From the NCBI RefSeq assembly GCF_014635725.1, contig NZ_BMDJ01000010.1, positions 124,001 to 188,000 of the forward strand: DNA of 64,000 nucleotides. The letters run 5' to 3'. The position numbers were made by a program, and so were the translations under genes. This document shows, in pieces, positions 17,330-26,337 of the stretch. Numbering within the stretch: position 1 is the stretch's first letter; every line of letters starts with the position of its first letter. The notes beneath the pieces were generated by a model. The model was not told where the DNA came from. It worked only from the letters and a program-made list of their open reading frames with translations, and did no database searches. The stretch is from Pedobacter mendelii (GTDB lineage: Bacteria; Bacteroidota; Bacteroidia; Sphingobacteriales; Sphingobacteriaceae).

Positions 17330-19048
17330 ATGAAAGCATCAGATTTTATTGCCCAATTTTTGAGTAAAAAAGGTATTGAAAGTGTTTTTGAGCTTTCGGG
17401 TGGAATGATCACTCATATTCTTGATTCTCTAAATCAAACTACCGACATTAAAATTATTACCATGCACCACGAGCAGGCCGCTGCATTTGCGGCCGAAGGC
17501 TATGGTAGAGTTACTGGATTACCTGGGGTTGCAATGGCAACCAGCGGGCCAGGAGCAACCAATCTCTTAACAGGGATAGGAAGTTGTTATTTTGATTCGA
17601 CCCCAGCTATATTTATCACCGGACAGGTGAATACACACGAGCAAAAAGGCAAAAGAGACATCAGACAATTAGGTTTTCAAGAAACGGATATTGTAGCCAT
17701 GGCAAAGCCAATTACAAAGGCCTGCTTTTTAGTAAATGATCCAAATGAGCTTGAATCTGTTTTTGAACAAGCTTTCGCCCTAGCATGCGAAGGCAGGCCA
17801 GGACCAGTGCTTATTGATATTCCAATGAATGTTCAGCGTGCTCAAATTGAAATTAGTGAAGATTTTAGCTTTACACCTCAGCCCGCACAAATTTCATCTG
17901 ATAAATTAGCTGCTTTAAAAGTAGATATTCAAAAAGCTAAACGTCCATTGATTTTGGCTGGACGAGGAATTAAAGCCGCCAATGCACAAGTACAATTTGA
18001 TCAATTTGTTGCGCATACCCAAGTGCCAGTGATAACTACCTTGTTAGGCCTTGATACCATTGCTTTCGATGATGAGTTGAGAGTTGGGTTCATTGGCAGT
18101 TACGGTAACCGTTGGGCAAATATAGCCTTTGGAGAATGCGACTTATTGATCGTACTGGGAAGTAGGCTTGATATTCGTCAGACAGGTGCAGATACCAAGT
18201 TTATCGAAAATCGTACCATTTACCATATCGATTGTGAAAATGGGGAAATCAATAATCGAGTAATGGGATGTATACCTATTGTTGCAGATCTAAAAGATTT
18301 TTTCTTGCAATTCGAGCAACAAACAATTGATGAGCAATTTATCACTCCAACGGATTGGCTTTTACATGTAAATGAGTTAAAAAGCTTATGGCCTGATACA
18401 AATGAACTTGATCCAATAGGTATCAATCCGAATAAATTTATGCATGCGCTTTCGCAAGGTAGTACAGATGCAAAAGTATACCTGGCTGATGTAGGAAGTC
18501 ATCAAATGTGGTCGGCACAATCATTGGAAATCCATAAAGGGCAACACTTCCTTACTTCCGGAGGAATGGGAGCAATGGGTTTTTCACTTCCCGCAGGTAT
18601 CGGCGCTTGCATTGCGTTAAACAATCAGCCAGTTGTGGTGTTAATAGGCGACGGATGTATGCAAATCAATATTCAAGAATTACAGACTATTGTTAGAAAT
18701 AAACTCAAGGTTAAAATTATTGTCATGAATAATAGAACTTTAGGAATGATTAGACAATTTCAAGATAGCTATTTTGAATCTAGGTATCAATCAACCTATT
18801 GGGGTTATAGTGCACCTGATTTTACTAAAGTAGCCATAGCCTATGGAATTGATGCCATAACTATTGAAGATCCAGCAGACCTGCAAGATGGAGTATCTTG
18901 GCTATGGAACGACGAAAATAAAGATAAACCACAGTTACTTCAAGTAATGGTTGATCCACATACAAATACTTACCCAAAAATAGCTTTTGGAAAACCCATT
19001 ACCGAAATGGAACCATTTTCAAAACCTATAGAAATGGAAGGAACTTAG
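17330..19048 (+). CDS. ThDP-dependent acetolactate-synthase-like enzyme, probable YerE-type two-carbon branching enzyme
   Basis: This 572-residue protein has the full ThDP-enzyme layout: an N-terminal PYR domain with the catalytic Glu in MHHEQAAAFAAEGYGR (Glu48), a central domain, and a C-terminal PP domain with the ThDP/Mg motif starting LIGDGCMQIN near residue 440 and ending VMNN. It resembles IlvB but has no small-subunit gene beside it and is embedded among rfbF, rfbG and rfbH. YerE in Yersinia uses pyruvate to add an acetyl branch to C-4 of CDP-3,6-dideoxy-4-hexulose, giving yersiniose after reduction. That role is inferred from context. An unrelated alpha-keto-acid decarboxylase or ligase remains possible. 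Confidence 0.85.
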   Translation: MKASDFIAQFLSKKGIESVFELSGGMITHILDSLNQTTDIKIITMHHEQAAAFAAEGYGRVTGLPGVAMATSGPGATNLLTGIGSCYFDSTPAIFITGQVNTHEQKGKRDIRQLGFQETDIVAMAKPITKACFLVNDPNELESVFEQAFALACEGRPGPVLIDIPMNVQRAQIEISEDFSFTPQPAQISSDKLAALKVDIQKAKRPLILAGRGIKAANAQVQFDQFVAHTQVPVITTLLGLDTIAFDDELRVGFIGSYGNRWANIAFGECDLLIVLGSRLDIRQTGADTKFIENRTIYHIDCENGEINNRVMGCIPIVADLKDFFLQFEQQTIDEQFITPTDWLLHVNELKSLWPDTNELDPIGINPNKFMHALSQGSTDAKVYLADVGSHQMWSAQSLEIHKGQHFLTSGGMGAMGFSLPAGIGACIALNNQPVVVLIGDGCMQINIQELQTIVRNKLKVKIIVMNNRTLGMIRQFQDSYFESRYQSTYWGYSAPDFTKVAIAYGIDAITIEDPADLQDGVSWLWNDENKDKPQLLQVMVDPHTNTYPKIAFGKPITEMEPFSKPIEMEGT

Positions 19049-19079
19049 AAATAGATAATTAAGATTTTATCAGAACATT

Positions 19080-20384
19080 ATGTTAAAAAATATTACAGAC
19101 TCAAATTTAGAAGCTGCATTACGTGTAATCGCAAAGCAGAAAACAACTCAGACCATCATTCCAGGTCAAAACTACATTCCTGTTACTGGAAAAGTTTTAG
19201 ATGAGGATGATATCATGTTAGGTGTTGATGCCACCTTAGATGGCTGGTTAACTGCCGGTAGATTTGCAAGTCAGTTTGAACATGAATTTGCACAATATTT
19301 TGGAGCAACAAAAGCATTGTTGGTCAATTCAGGATCATCTGCCAATCTAGTAGCTTTCTATTCCTTAACTTCTCCGAAGCTGGGTGATAGGGCTATTAAG
19401 CCTGGGGATGAAGTGATTACAGTTGCTGCTGGCTTCCCGACCACAGTAAACCCTATTGTGCAGTTTGGTGCGATACCTGTATTCATTGATGTAGATGTTG
19501 CCACTCATAATGTGAAAGCGGAAATGATTGAAGCGGCCGTTTCACCTAAAACCAAAGCCATCATGATTGCCCATTCTTTAGGTAATCCATTTGATTTGGA
19601 TGAAGTAATGAGAGTTGCAAAAAAATATAACCTTTGGGTAGTGGAAGATGACTGCGACTCATTGGGCGCAACCTATAAGGGCAAAAAGACGGGTACATTT
19701 GGAGATATTTCTACCTTTTCATTTTATCCCGCACACCATATTACTATGGGTGAAGGGGGCGCGGTGCTCATTAACAATCCTGAATTAGCAAAATCGGCGG
19801 AGAGTTTCAGGGATTGGGGAAGAGATTGTTATTGTTTACCAGGAAAAGATGATACTTGTGGTTGCCGCTTTGGCCAGCAATTAGGTTCATTACCTTATGG
19901 TTATGATCATAAATATACTTATTCTCATATTGGTTTTAATTTGAAAGTTACTGATATGCAAGCAGCATTTGGTATTGGGCAATTGAAAAAGTTAGATCAT
20001 TTTATACAACGTCGTCGCGAAAACTTTGCCTCGCTGTATGCTAGAATGAAAGAATTTGAAGAAATTTTCATTTTGCCGGAAGCTACTCCAGAGTCAGATC
20101 CGTCTTGGTTTGGTTTTTTAATGACCCTGAGAGATGGAGATTCTAGTGATCGACACATGTTGGTACAGCATTTAGAAGAGAAAAAAATTGGAACAAGGTT
20201 ATTATTTGCGGGTAATTTATTAAGACAGCCTGCTTATGCCAATGTTGAACATCGTGTAGTTGGTGATTTAACGAATACAGATATCATCATGAATCAATCT
20301 TTTTGGTTAGGCGTTTGGCCAGGGTTGAATGAGAGCCATTATGATTATATCGCTGATGTAATTAGAGAATATATAAATTCATAA
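19080..20384 (+). CDS. rfbH: CDP-6-deoxy-4-hexulose-3-dehydrase (E1, RfbH/AscC/DdhC)
   Basis: This 434-residue protein has the aminotransferase fold but with the E1-specific active site SFYPAHHITMGEGG. His220 replaces the PLP-binding lysine, so the enzyme works with free PMP. Cysteines at 192, 250, 252, 260 and 262 (RDCYCLPGKDDTCGC) provide the [2Fe-2S] cluster ligands of the family. The enzyme removes the C-3 hydroxyl from CDP-6-deoxy-4-hexulose with electrons from the AscD-type reductase. All key residues are present, so it should be active. It follows the YerE-like gene by 31 bp. Confidence 0.97.
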   Translation: MLKNITDSNLEAALRVIAKQKTTQTIIPGQNYIPVTGKVLDEDDIMLGVDATLDGWLTAGRFASQFEHEFAQYFGATKALLVNSGSSANLVAFYSLTSPKLGDRAIKPGDEVITVAAGFPTTVNPIVQFGAIPVFIDVDVATHNVKAEMIEAAVSPKTKAIMIAHSLGNPFDLDEVMRVAKKYNLWVVEDDCDSLGATYKGKKTGTFGDISTFSFYPAHHITMGEGGAVLINNPELAKSAESFRDWGRDCYCLPGKDDTCGCRFGQQLGSLPYGYDHKYTYSHIGFNLKVTDMQAAFGIGQLKKLDHFIQRRRENFASLYARMKEFEEIFILPEATPESDPSWFGFLMTLRDGDSSDRHMLVQHLEEKKIGTRLLFAGNLLRQPAYANVEHRVVGDLTNTDIIMNQSFWLGVWPGLNESHYDYIADVIREYINS

Positions 20385-20411
20385 TATATAGTCCTTTAAC
20401 GACATTTATAA

Positions 20412-21629
20412 TTGAAAAAATCCATAATATTTGAAGTTGGGATTGTTCGAATTTTGGTGGTAATATTACAATTGTTCTTTTTAAAAGCATATAGTAATAA
20501 TACCACCTTATATGAACTTGGAGTATATTACTTTTTGTTTACTCTTTCGTATTCATTAAATGCTTTTGTATTAGTACCTCTTGATTATTTTCAACAATCG
20601 AAAATATATACACTCAAGGAAAATGGTAACTCTTTAAGATCTTTTATTGGTGTAAATATTTGGGTCTTAAAGCTAATATTTTTAATACTCTGCATTGGTG
20701 TTGTTATATTATTGCTGTTAAATATTGAGTATATTACCACATTAATTGTAATCGTTTTATTAGCCACAAGTACGTATTTGGTAAATTTAACACGTGGTCT
20801 TATCAATAACCTTGAAAATAGAAGGGTAGCAATTTATTCGTTACTTTTTGAAAGTATACTAAAAGTTGGCTTCTATTATCTTTATATGTATTTTTTTAAA
20901 TCATCTTCAAAAGTTATTCTTTGTTCAATACTATCATCTTCATTAATTTCGTTTGCATTACTTTATTATCTAATATCACGATTGGAAGATTTTAAAAATA
21001 GGAAGGTTCAAAGTTTTAGTAGATCTGAGATTTTAAAGTTCTCTTATCCAATTTCATTAAGTGCTGTGGTAAACTGGATTCAGTTACAAGGTTATAGAAT
21101 GATTTTAGTTCCTTTTGGGCTAGTGGAAGTTGTTGGTATATATGGTACTGTTTCTAATGTGGGCACTAATGGAATGAATGCTTTTTCAACCATATATTCA
21201 CAATTATTTATACCTAATTTATACAAAACTCAAGGAAAATACCTTAAAACATATATTTTATATGCTCTGCTTTCAATTTTTGGAGTATTAGTGGTAAGCT
21301 ATTTTTTGTCAGATTTGATTGTTTCAATACTCACAAGTCAAAAATTTGTTAAGTATTCAGCAATTATTTTGTTTGGAGTTGTATCCGAAGCTGGCAATTT
21401 TTTGATCGGTGGTTTAACAGTATATCTCACAATTAAAAACTTAACTTATGCAACAATGAAATCTACTTTAACTGGTCTATTTGTTTTTTTAATATCTTTT
21501 GCAGCACTTTATGCTACTGGTAATGTTAATGTTTTCACAATAGGTATTCCTATAATTTTGACTCAATTAGTAATCACAGGGTATTTAGCTTATATTATTT
21601 ATACAGAAAATAAAAAACTTATTTTATGA
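20412..21629 (+). CDS. Wzx-like polysaccharide flippase (MATE/MOP superfamily)
   Basis: This 405-residue polytopic protein starts at TTG (LKKSIIFEVG read as MKKSIIFEVG). It has about twelve hydrophobic segments spread along its length and no soluble domain, which matches the Wzx/RfbX exporters of undecaprenyl-linked repeat units. The N-terminal helix contains the paired charges of MOP proteins, and a central segment (SYPISLSAVVNWIQLQGYRM) fits the TM7 region. It should move the completed repeat unit across the inner membrane. The sequence is visibly more A+T-rich than the rfb genes before it. The stop overlaps the next start in an ATGA. Confidence 0.8.
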   Translation: MKKSIIFEVGIVRILVVILQLFFLKAYSNNTTLYELGVYYFLFTLSYSLNAFVLVPLDYFQQSKIYTLKENGNSLRSFIGVNIWVLKLIFLILCIGVVILLLLNIEYITTLIVIVLLATSTYLVNLTRGLINNLENRRVAIYSLLFESILKVGFYYLYMYFFKSSSKVILCSILSSSLISFALLYYLISRLEDFKNRKVQSFSRSEILKFSYPISLSAVVNWIQLQGYRMILVPFGLVEVVGIYGTVSNVGTNGMNAFSTIYSQLFIPNLYKTQGKYLKTYILYALLSIFGVLVVSYFLSDLIVSILTSQKFVKYSAIILFGVVSEAGNFLIGGLTVYLTIKNLTYATMKSTLTGLFVFLISFAALYATGNVNVFTIGIPIILTQLVITGYLAYIIYTENKKLIL

Positions 21630-22510
21630 TAACTTTTGTGATTTTCACATACAATGAGGAAAGAAGAATTGAAAATGTAATTCGTAATTATCAGCAATAT
21701 GGTAAAGTTTTATTGGCTGATGGCGGTAGTACTGATAAAACTCACGAAATTGCTAGAAATAATGATTGTGAAGTTTTTATCAGGCCCGAAACAAGCCATG
21801 CCTTCGTAGAAAATGGGACTGTGATGGATGCTTTATATAAAATACTTACAACTGAGTGGGTGTTTCTCGGCTATGCGGATGAACACATGAATAAAGTAAC
21901 ATTAGAAAAACTTATAGATGTTGTTATAAATAACAAATTTGATGCAATTAAAATTTATCGTAAAAACTATTTCTACGGTGATTTTTGTAATGATTCATAC
22001 AAATCTTCAAATAACCGACTGTTTAAGACTTGGGCTTACGATTTCACAGATAACTATATCCATGGGATGGGAAAGCAAACTGTTAGTGATGATAGAATTT
22101 ATAATCTACCACCTCAATACTTTATTCATCATTTCATTGATTGCACGCTTGACTCTCATCTTTCGAAAATAAATAGATATACAGATAGTGAACAACTAGT
22201 ACATAGTAACTTAAAATCAAAAACCTCAATTTTCTATTTTTTCTATTTAATAATTAAAAACTTAGTAAAAAATTATTTCTTTGAGAAAGGCTATAAAACA
22301 GGATTTGCAGCATTGTCCTTAGCTGAGTTAACTATATTTTATGATATTGTAAAAAATATCAAAATTTACGAAAGTCAGCATCAAATAACTGACGAAACTA
22401 TTGACAAGAAAAACAATTTGCATCGCATTGAAATACTTAAAGACTTCATTAATACATCTCCCGTTGATGATAAGGTTCAAAAAGGCAATTTAAAAAATGG
22501 AAAATATTAA
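21626..22510 (+). CDS. GT2-family glycosyltransferase
   Basis: This 294-residue enzyme opens with ITFVIFTYNEERRIENVIRN, continues with LLADGGSTDKTHEIA and has the DXD-like YADEH near residue 90. It is a GT-A fold transferase related to those that act on polyprenyl-linked sugars. The C-terminal half carries a hydrophobic stretch (TSIFYFFYLIIKNLV) that may anchor it to the membrane. It is translationally coupled to the flippase (ATGA) and overlaps the next transferase by 14 bp. The sugar transferred is unknown. Confidence 0.85.
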   Translation: MITFVIFTYNEERRIENVIRNYQQYGKVLLADGGSTDKTHEIARNNDCEVFIRPETSHAFVENGTVMDALYKILTTEWVFLGYADEHMNKVTLEKLIDVVINNKFDAIKIYRKNYFYGDFCNDSYKSSNNRLFKTWAYDFTDNYIHGMGKQTVSDDRIYNLPPQYFIHHFIDCTLDSHLSKINRYTDSEQLVHSNLKSKTSIFYFFYLIIKNLVKNYFFEKGYKTGFAALSLAELTIFYDIVKNIKIYESQHQITDETIDKKNNLHRIEILKDFINTSPVDDKVQKGNLKNGKY

Positions 22511-23471
22511 ATTATCAATTTGTATTCCCACATACAATAGGGCAGAATATTTAGATTTAACACTTGAAACCATTACCTGTCAATCAGTATTTACTAAATC
22601 AAACGACATAGAAATAGTTATCTCAGACAACTGTTCTTCAGATCACACTGAAGAGATTGCGAGGAAATATATAAAGGATTTTGGCAATAAGATAGTTTAT
22701 TTTAAGAATGAGGAGAATCTGGCTGATAAAAACTTTGAACTCGTGCTTTCAAGAGGTAGAGGTTTGTATTTAAAGTTGAATAACGACACATTAACTCACA
22801 CATCCAATACGCTAAATTGTATTTTGCAAGACGTATATGCAAATATTGAGTCAAGAAATGAACTATTTTATTTAAATCAGGGCTTAGATAAATCTAAATC
22901 GATATTGTGCAATAATTTAGATGAGTTTATAAACAAGGCAGCGTACTTTGGGGGTTGGATTGGCTCATTCGGCATCTGGAAAGAAGATTTTGATAAGATG
23001 AAAGAGTTTAGCAGATATGCAAAGCTATTACTAACACAAACGGACGTATTATATAGGTTAATTTCTAATAAAGGAAGAATTTATGTAAATAATGAAATGA
23101 TTTTTCTATCTCAAGATTCAAAAATTAAACATAAAGGGGGCTATGATTTAATCACCATTTTTCTAGATAATCATAGCTTTATTTTAAATGAGTATGTGGA
23201 GAAAAATCAAATTTCAACTACTACCTACAAAAAATTGACCTCAAAGTTATTGTTGATTTTTCTGCGCAAATATTTGGTAATGGCGGCAGTTGATCCTGAT
23301 AAATACCGATTTAAAAGCAACTCACCATTTTCTCGCATAATAAAATTTTACAACCCGCGGTATCTGTTATTATTTCGGTTTTTTACTTTATATTACACTT
23401 ATTTAATTTTTAGCTACTTAAAAAAAGCAGGCAAATGGATATTGCCAATTAAAAAAAAGGTTATTAAGTAA
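22497..23471 (+). CDS. GT2-family glycosyltransferase
   Basis: This 324-residue enzyme begins LSICIPTYNRAEYLDLTLE and has VISDNCSSDHTEEIA, the standard GT2 nucleotide-binding region. NNDT near residue 96 takes the place of the DXD motif. The middle part (GGWIGSFGIWKEDF) resembles abequosyl/tyvelosyl-type transferases of O-antigen loci. It could therefore attach the CDP-derived dideoxy or branched sugar made upstream, although that is inference from location and a loose resemblance. Confidence 0.85.
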   Translation: MENIKLSICIPTYNRAEYLDLTLETITCQSVFTKSNDIEIVISDNCSSDHTEEIARKYIKDFGNKIVYFKNEENLADKNFELVLSRGRGLYLKLNNDTLTHTSNTLNCILQDVYANIESRNELFYLNQGLDKSKSILCNNLDEFINKAAYFGGWIGSFGIWKEDFDKMKEFSRYAKLLLTQTDVLYRLISNKGRIYVNNEMIFLSQDSKIKHKGGYDLITIFLDNHSFILNEYVEKNQISTTTYKKLTSKLLLIFLRKYLVMAAVDPDKYRFKSNSPFSRIIKFYNPRYLLLFRFFTLYYTYLIFSYLKKAGKWILPIKKKVIK

Positions 23472-23475
23472 GGCT

Positions 23476-24072
23476 ATGCATAAATATATTAGTAAGTTTA
23501 AGGTTTTATGGTACTATTTAAGTTTGCATTGGTACTATATTTTAGTATTTGCAAAGATTGGAAAGAATACAAGAATTCAAAAACTTCTCCGATTGGAATG
23601 TCCTGAGCATATATTTATAGGCGATGATGTTAATATTGGAGTTAATAGCTGGTTGGCAGCTAACCCTTTGACTGGTCAAACGGATTGTAACTTAATAATT
23701 GGTAATAGAACTTATATCGGTAATTTTGCACATATATATTGTGTAGGAAAAATAACAATTGGCGAAAATGTTTTAATAGCTGATAAGGTTTATATCAGTG
23801 ATAATTTACATAGATATGAAGATGTCAACATAGCCATATTGGATCAGTCGGTTAAACAATTAAAAAATGTTCTAATTGGGGATGGCTCATGGATTGGCGA
23901 AAACGTTTGTATAATCGGTGCAAACGTTGGAAAAAATTGCGTAATTGGAGCAAATTCAGTTGTAACTAAAGATATTCCAGACTTTTGCGTAGCGGTGGGA
24001 AGCCCAGCAAAAGTGATCAAGAGATTTAATACCGAAATGGGAATTTGGGAAAAAGTTAACAAAAACAATTAG
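23476..24072 (+). CDS. Left-handed beta-helix O-acetyltransferase
   Basis: This 198-residue protein contains many hexapeptide repeats (IGDDVNIGVNSW, IIGNRTYIGNF, IIGANVGKNCVIGANSVV) and ends with the familiar PAKVIKRFN motif of WcaF/WbbJ-type acyltransferases. These trimeric enzymes acetylate sugars using acetyl-CoA. It probably O-acetylates the repeat unit. It starts 4 bp after the previous stop and is directly abutted by the next glycosyltransferase. The acceptor sugar is unknown. Confidence 0.88.
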   Translation: MHKYISKFKVLWYYLSLHWYYILVFAKIGKNTRIQKLLRLECPEHIFIGDDVNIGVNSWLAANPLTGQTDCNLIIGNRTYIGNFAHIYCVGKITIGENVLIADKVYISDNLHRYEDVNIAILDQSVKQLKNVLIGDGSWIGENVCIIGANVGKNCVIGANSVVTKDIPDFCVAVGSPAKVIKRFNTEMGIWEKVNKNN

Positions 24073-24960
24073 ATGGCAAAACTTGGCTTAGTAACCGTGT
24101 TGTATAAAAGTGATGAGGTTCTTTATGGTTTTTTTGAAAGTCTTTCGAAACAGATATTCTCTGATTATCATTTATATATAATAGATAACTCATCGTCAGA
24201 AACTACTGACAGTTTGCTGGTAGAGTTGATCTCTAAATTTCCAATATGTGGGGTTTCTCATATTAGGAATGAAAATAATAATGGAGTTGCTAAAGGCAAT
24301 AATCAAGGAATTAAATTGGCACTTGAAGATGGTTGTGATTATATCTTGTTGTTAAATAATGATATTGAATTCCCACAAGAAAACCTCTTCGGAGATATGT
24401 ATTCATGTGCAGTTTTAGAGGATCAGGACATTATAATACCTAAAATATTCTACTACGATAGCCGAACCATATGGATGGCTGGTGGCTCCATATCAGAATT
24501 TAAAGCTATAAGCAGTCACGTCGGTGTTGATGAGATCGATATAGGTCAGTATGATCAAAGTTTGTATTTTAACTATGCGCCAACCTGTTTTATGCTAATT
24601 AACCGCACTATATTTGATGCTGTAGGGTTAATGGATGAGGATTATTTTGTTTATTATGATGACACAGACTTCCTATTTCGTGCACACAAGAAAGGATATA
24701 AAGTATACTACTTACCTAAGCTAGAAGTTTTCCACAAAGTTAGTAGCAGTACTGGAGGTGGGGAAACATTATTTTCCATTTACTACCTGAATAGAAACCG
24801 TATTTTCTTCATTTTAAAAAATCTTAAATTCCCAGCTAGGCAAATTTCATTATTTTATACATTAGCTACAAGAGCTATACGACTACTAAAATATAAATTG
24901 CCAGAGCGCAATCAATTGGTTAAAGCAATTAAAGACGGCTTTAATATGAAAAATATATAA
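24073..24960 (+). CDS. GT2-family glycosyltransferase (rhamnosyltransferase-like)
   Basis: This 295-residue protein has LGLVTVLYKSDEVL, then NENNNGVAKGNNQGI and LLLNNDIEF, and later DEDYFVYYDDTDFLFRAHKK. This pattern is typical of the WbbL/RfbN group of GT2 enzymes, often annotated as rhamnosyltransferases, with the D-D-x-D acidic cluster that binds the metal and donor. No dTDP-rhamnose synthesis genes occur in the window, so the donor may be another 6-deoxy sugar or come from elsewhere. It starts immediately after the previous stop. Confidence 0.88.
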   Translation: MAKLGLVTVLYKSDEVLYGFFESLSKQIFSDYHLYIIDNSSSETTDSLLVELISKFPICGVSHIRNENNNGVAKGNNQGIKLALEDGCDYILLLNNDIEFPQENLFGDMYSCAVLEDQDIIIPKIFYYDSRTIWMAGGSISEFKAISSHVGVDEIDIGQYDQSLYFNYAPTCFMLINRTIFDAVGLMDEDYFVYYDDTDFLFRAHKKGYKVYYLPKLEVFHKVSSSTGGGETLFSIYYLNRNRIFFILKNLKFPARQISLFYTLATRAIRLLKYKLPERNQLVKAIKDGFNMKNI

Positions 24961-24968
24961 TTATTGAT

Positions 24969-26297
24969 ATGCTTTTTACCAAGATTTTAATTTGTTTTTC
25001 AATGTGCGTTTTTACGATAGGCACGTATTTTATATGGTTTGATAGAAAAAATGTATTAAATCATTTAGGCATAGGTTTGTGTTTTGTAGCCTACATAATA
25101 CCGCTCTTCGTTTTTGATTTAAAAGATTTTGCAACAGACAACACTATAAATCAATACGCCATAATAAATATTCTTGGAGCGCTAACTTTTATTGTGGGGC
25201 TTTTAATTGGAGTTCGGTGGAAAAGCCTGATTTTAGTAGATACCGTTATGAAGTTTTCTACTGCAACAGATGGTATTGTAAATCCAAAGTTTGGGATAAG
25301 GGTCGTAAAAGCTTCGAAGGTGATTTATACGATTTGCCTGGTCATTATGGCGCTATGTTTTTTATATATGGGATTTTTGCCAATGTTTGCTGCAGACCCT
25401 TATTCTGCAAAGCAGTTTAAAGGGATTTACAATATTCGATACCACGATGTTGCATTCTTTTATCGAACATCAAAGCAACTCATTCAATTGTTAATGCCTT
25501 TCTTAATAATAAGCTTTTTTGATAAAAAAAGCAAGAATATCTTATTATTAATTGTTATTGGGGTAATATTAATTGCTGTTTCACTAAGCCGGTCTGAAGC
25601 GGTTACTGGCTTAATTCTAATTTTTTCAATAATAATTGCATTAAAGAAGAGCAAAAAGGTATTTATATATTATCTATTATCTTTAATTTTTGTATATTCA
25701 TTAGGGAGTAGTTTTTGGATTATTGCATCAGTTTATTTTCCTAAAGCAGGTTATGTCCATGAAATTGATAACTTAAGTATTGGCTATGCCATAGCTTCGG
25801 GCGCTCCTGATATCCCAGACCAACTTAGTTTTCTTGAGGCATTTAATTCAAATCATATTGATTTTACTTATGGACTAACCTTTGTTGGCGGCCTAATTCC
25901 GTTTAACTTTAAATGGAATCCTTCTGTTTGGACCCTTTTGGTCGTAAACGATACCGATGATATTTCTGAAATTGCATCTGGAGGTTTAAGACTTCCAGTT
26001 TCTTTGTGGGGGTATGTTAGTTTTGGTTGGCTTGGTGTAATTGTGGTTCCTTTCTTTTCAGCTTTTTTAATAGGCTATATTACAAAAAAAATAAAATCTA
26101 TTGTTAATAAGTTACCAGCAGACGCAAATGGTTATTTAATATTTTATTGGCTTGTATTTTTATATTTAAATATTGGGATTGTCTTTACATCATTTTATAC
26201 GCTAAGTATATATTTTCTCCCAGGATTTGTTTTTTATGCTATGGTTAATTACTTTATAAAAAAGACTAACCCTAAAAGACTTCCTTTAACTAGATGA
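24969..26297 (+). CDS. Wzy-like O-antigen/oligosaccharide repeat-unit polymerase
   Basis: This 442-residue protein consists almost entirely of transmembrane segments (ten to twelve), with one larger external loop around residues 255-335 containing YAIASGAPDIPDQLSF and FVGGLIPFNFKWNP. Such topology and very low sequence conservation are typical of Wzy polymerases, which join flipped repeat units in the periplasm. It is placed among glycosyltransferases and downstream of a Wzx-like flippase, the expected context. The call depends on topology and position more than on fixed motifs. Confidence 0.75.
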   Translation: MLFTKILICFSMCVFTIGTYFIWFDRKNVLNHLGIGLCFVAYIIPLFVFDLKDFATDNTINQYAIINILGALTFIVGLLIGVRWKSLILVDTVMKFSTATDGIVNPKFGIRVVKASKVIYTICLVIMALCFLYMGFLPMFAADPYSAKQFKGIYNIRYHDVAFFYRTSKQLIQLLMPFLIISFFDKKSKNILLLIVIGVILIAVSLSRSEAVTGLILIFSIIIALKKSKKVFIYYLLSLIFVYSLGSSFWIIASVYFPKAGYVHEIDNLSIGYAIASGAPDIPDQLSFLEAFNSNHIDFTYGLTFVGGLIPFNFKWNPSVWTLLVVNDTDDISEIASGGLRLPVSLWGYVSFGWLGVIVVPFFSAFLIGYITKKIKSIVNKLPADANGYLIFYWLVFLYLNIGIVFTSFYTLSIYFLPGFVFYAMVNYFIKKTNPKRLPLTR

Positions 26298-26337
26298 AAA
26301 ACATTATTTTTAAAAATTAAATGCAAAGGAAATTAAT

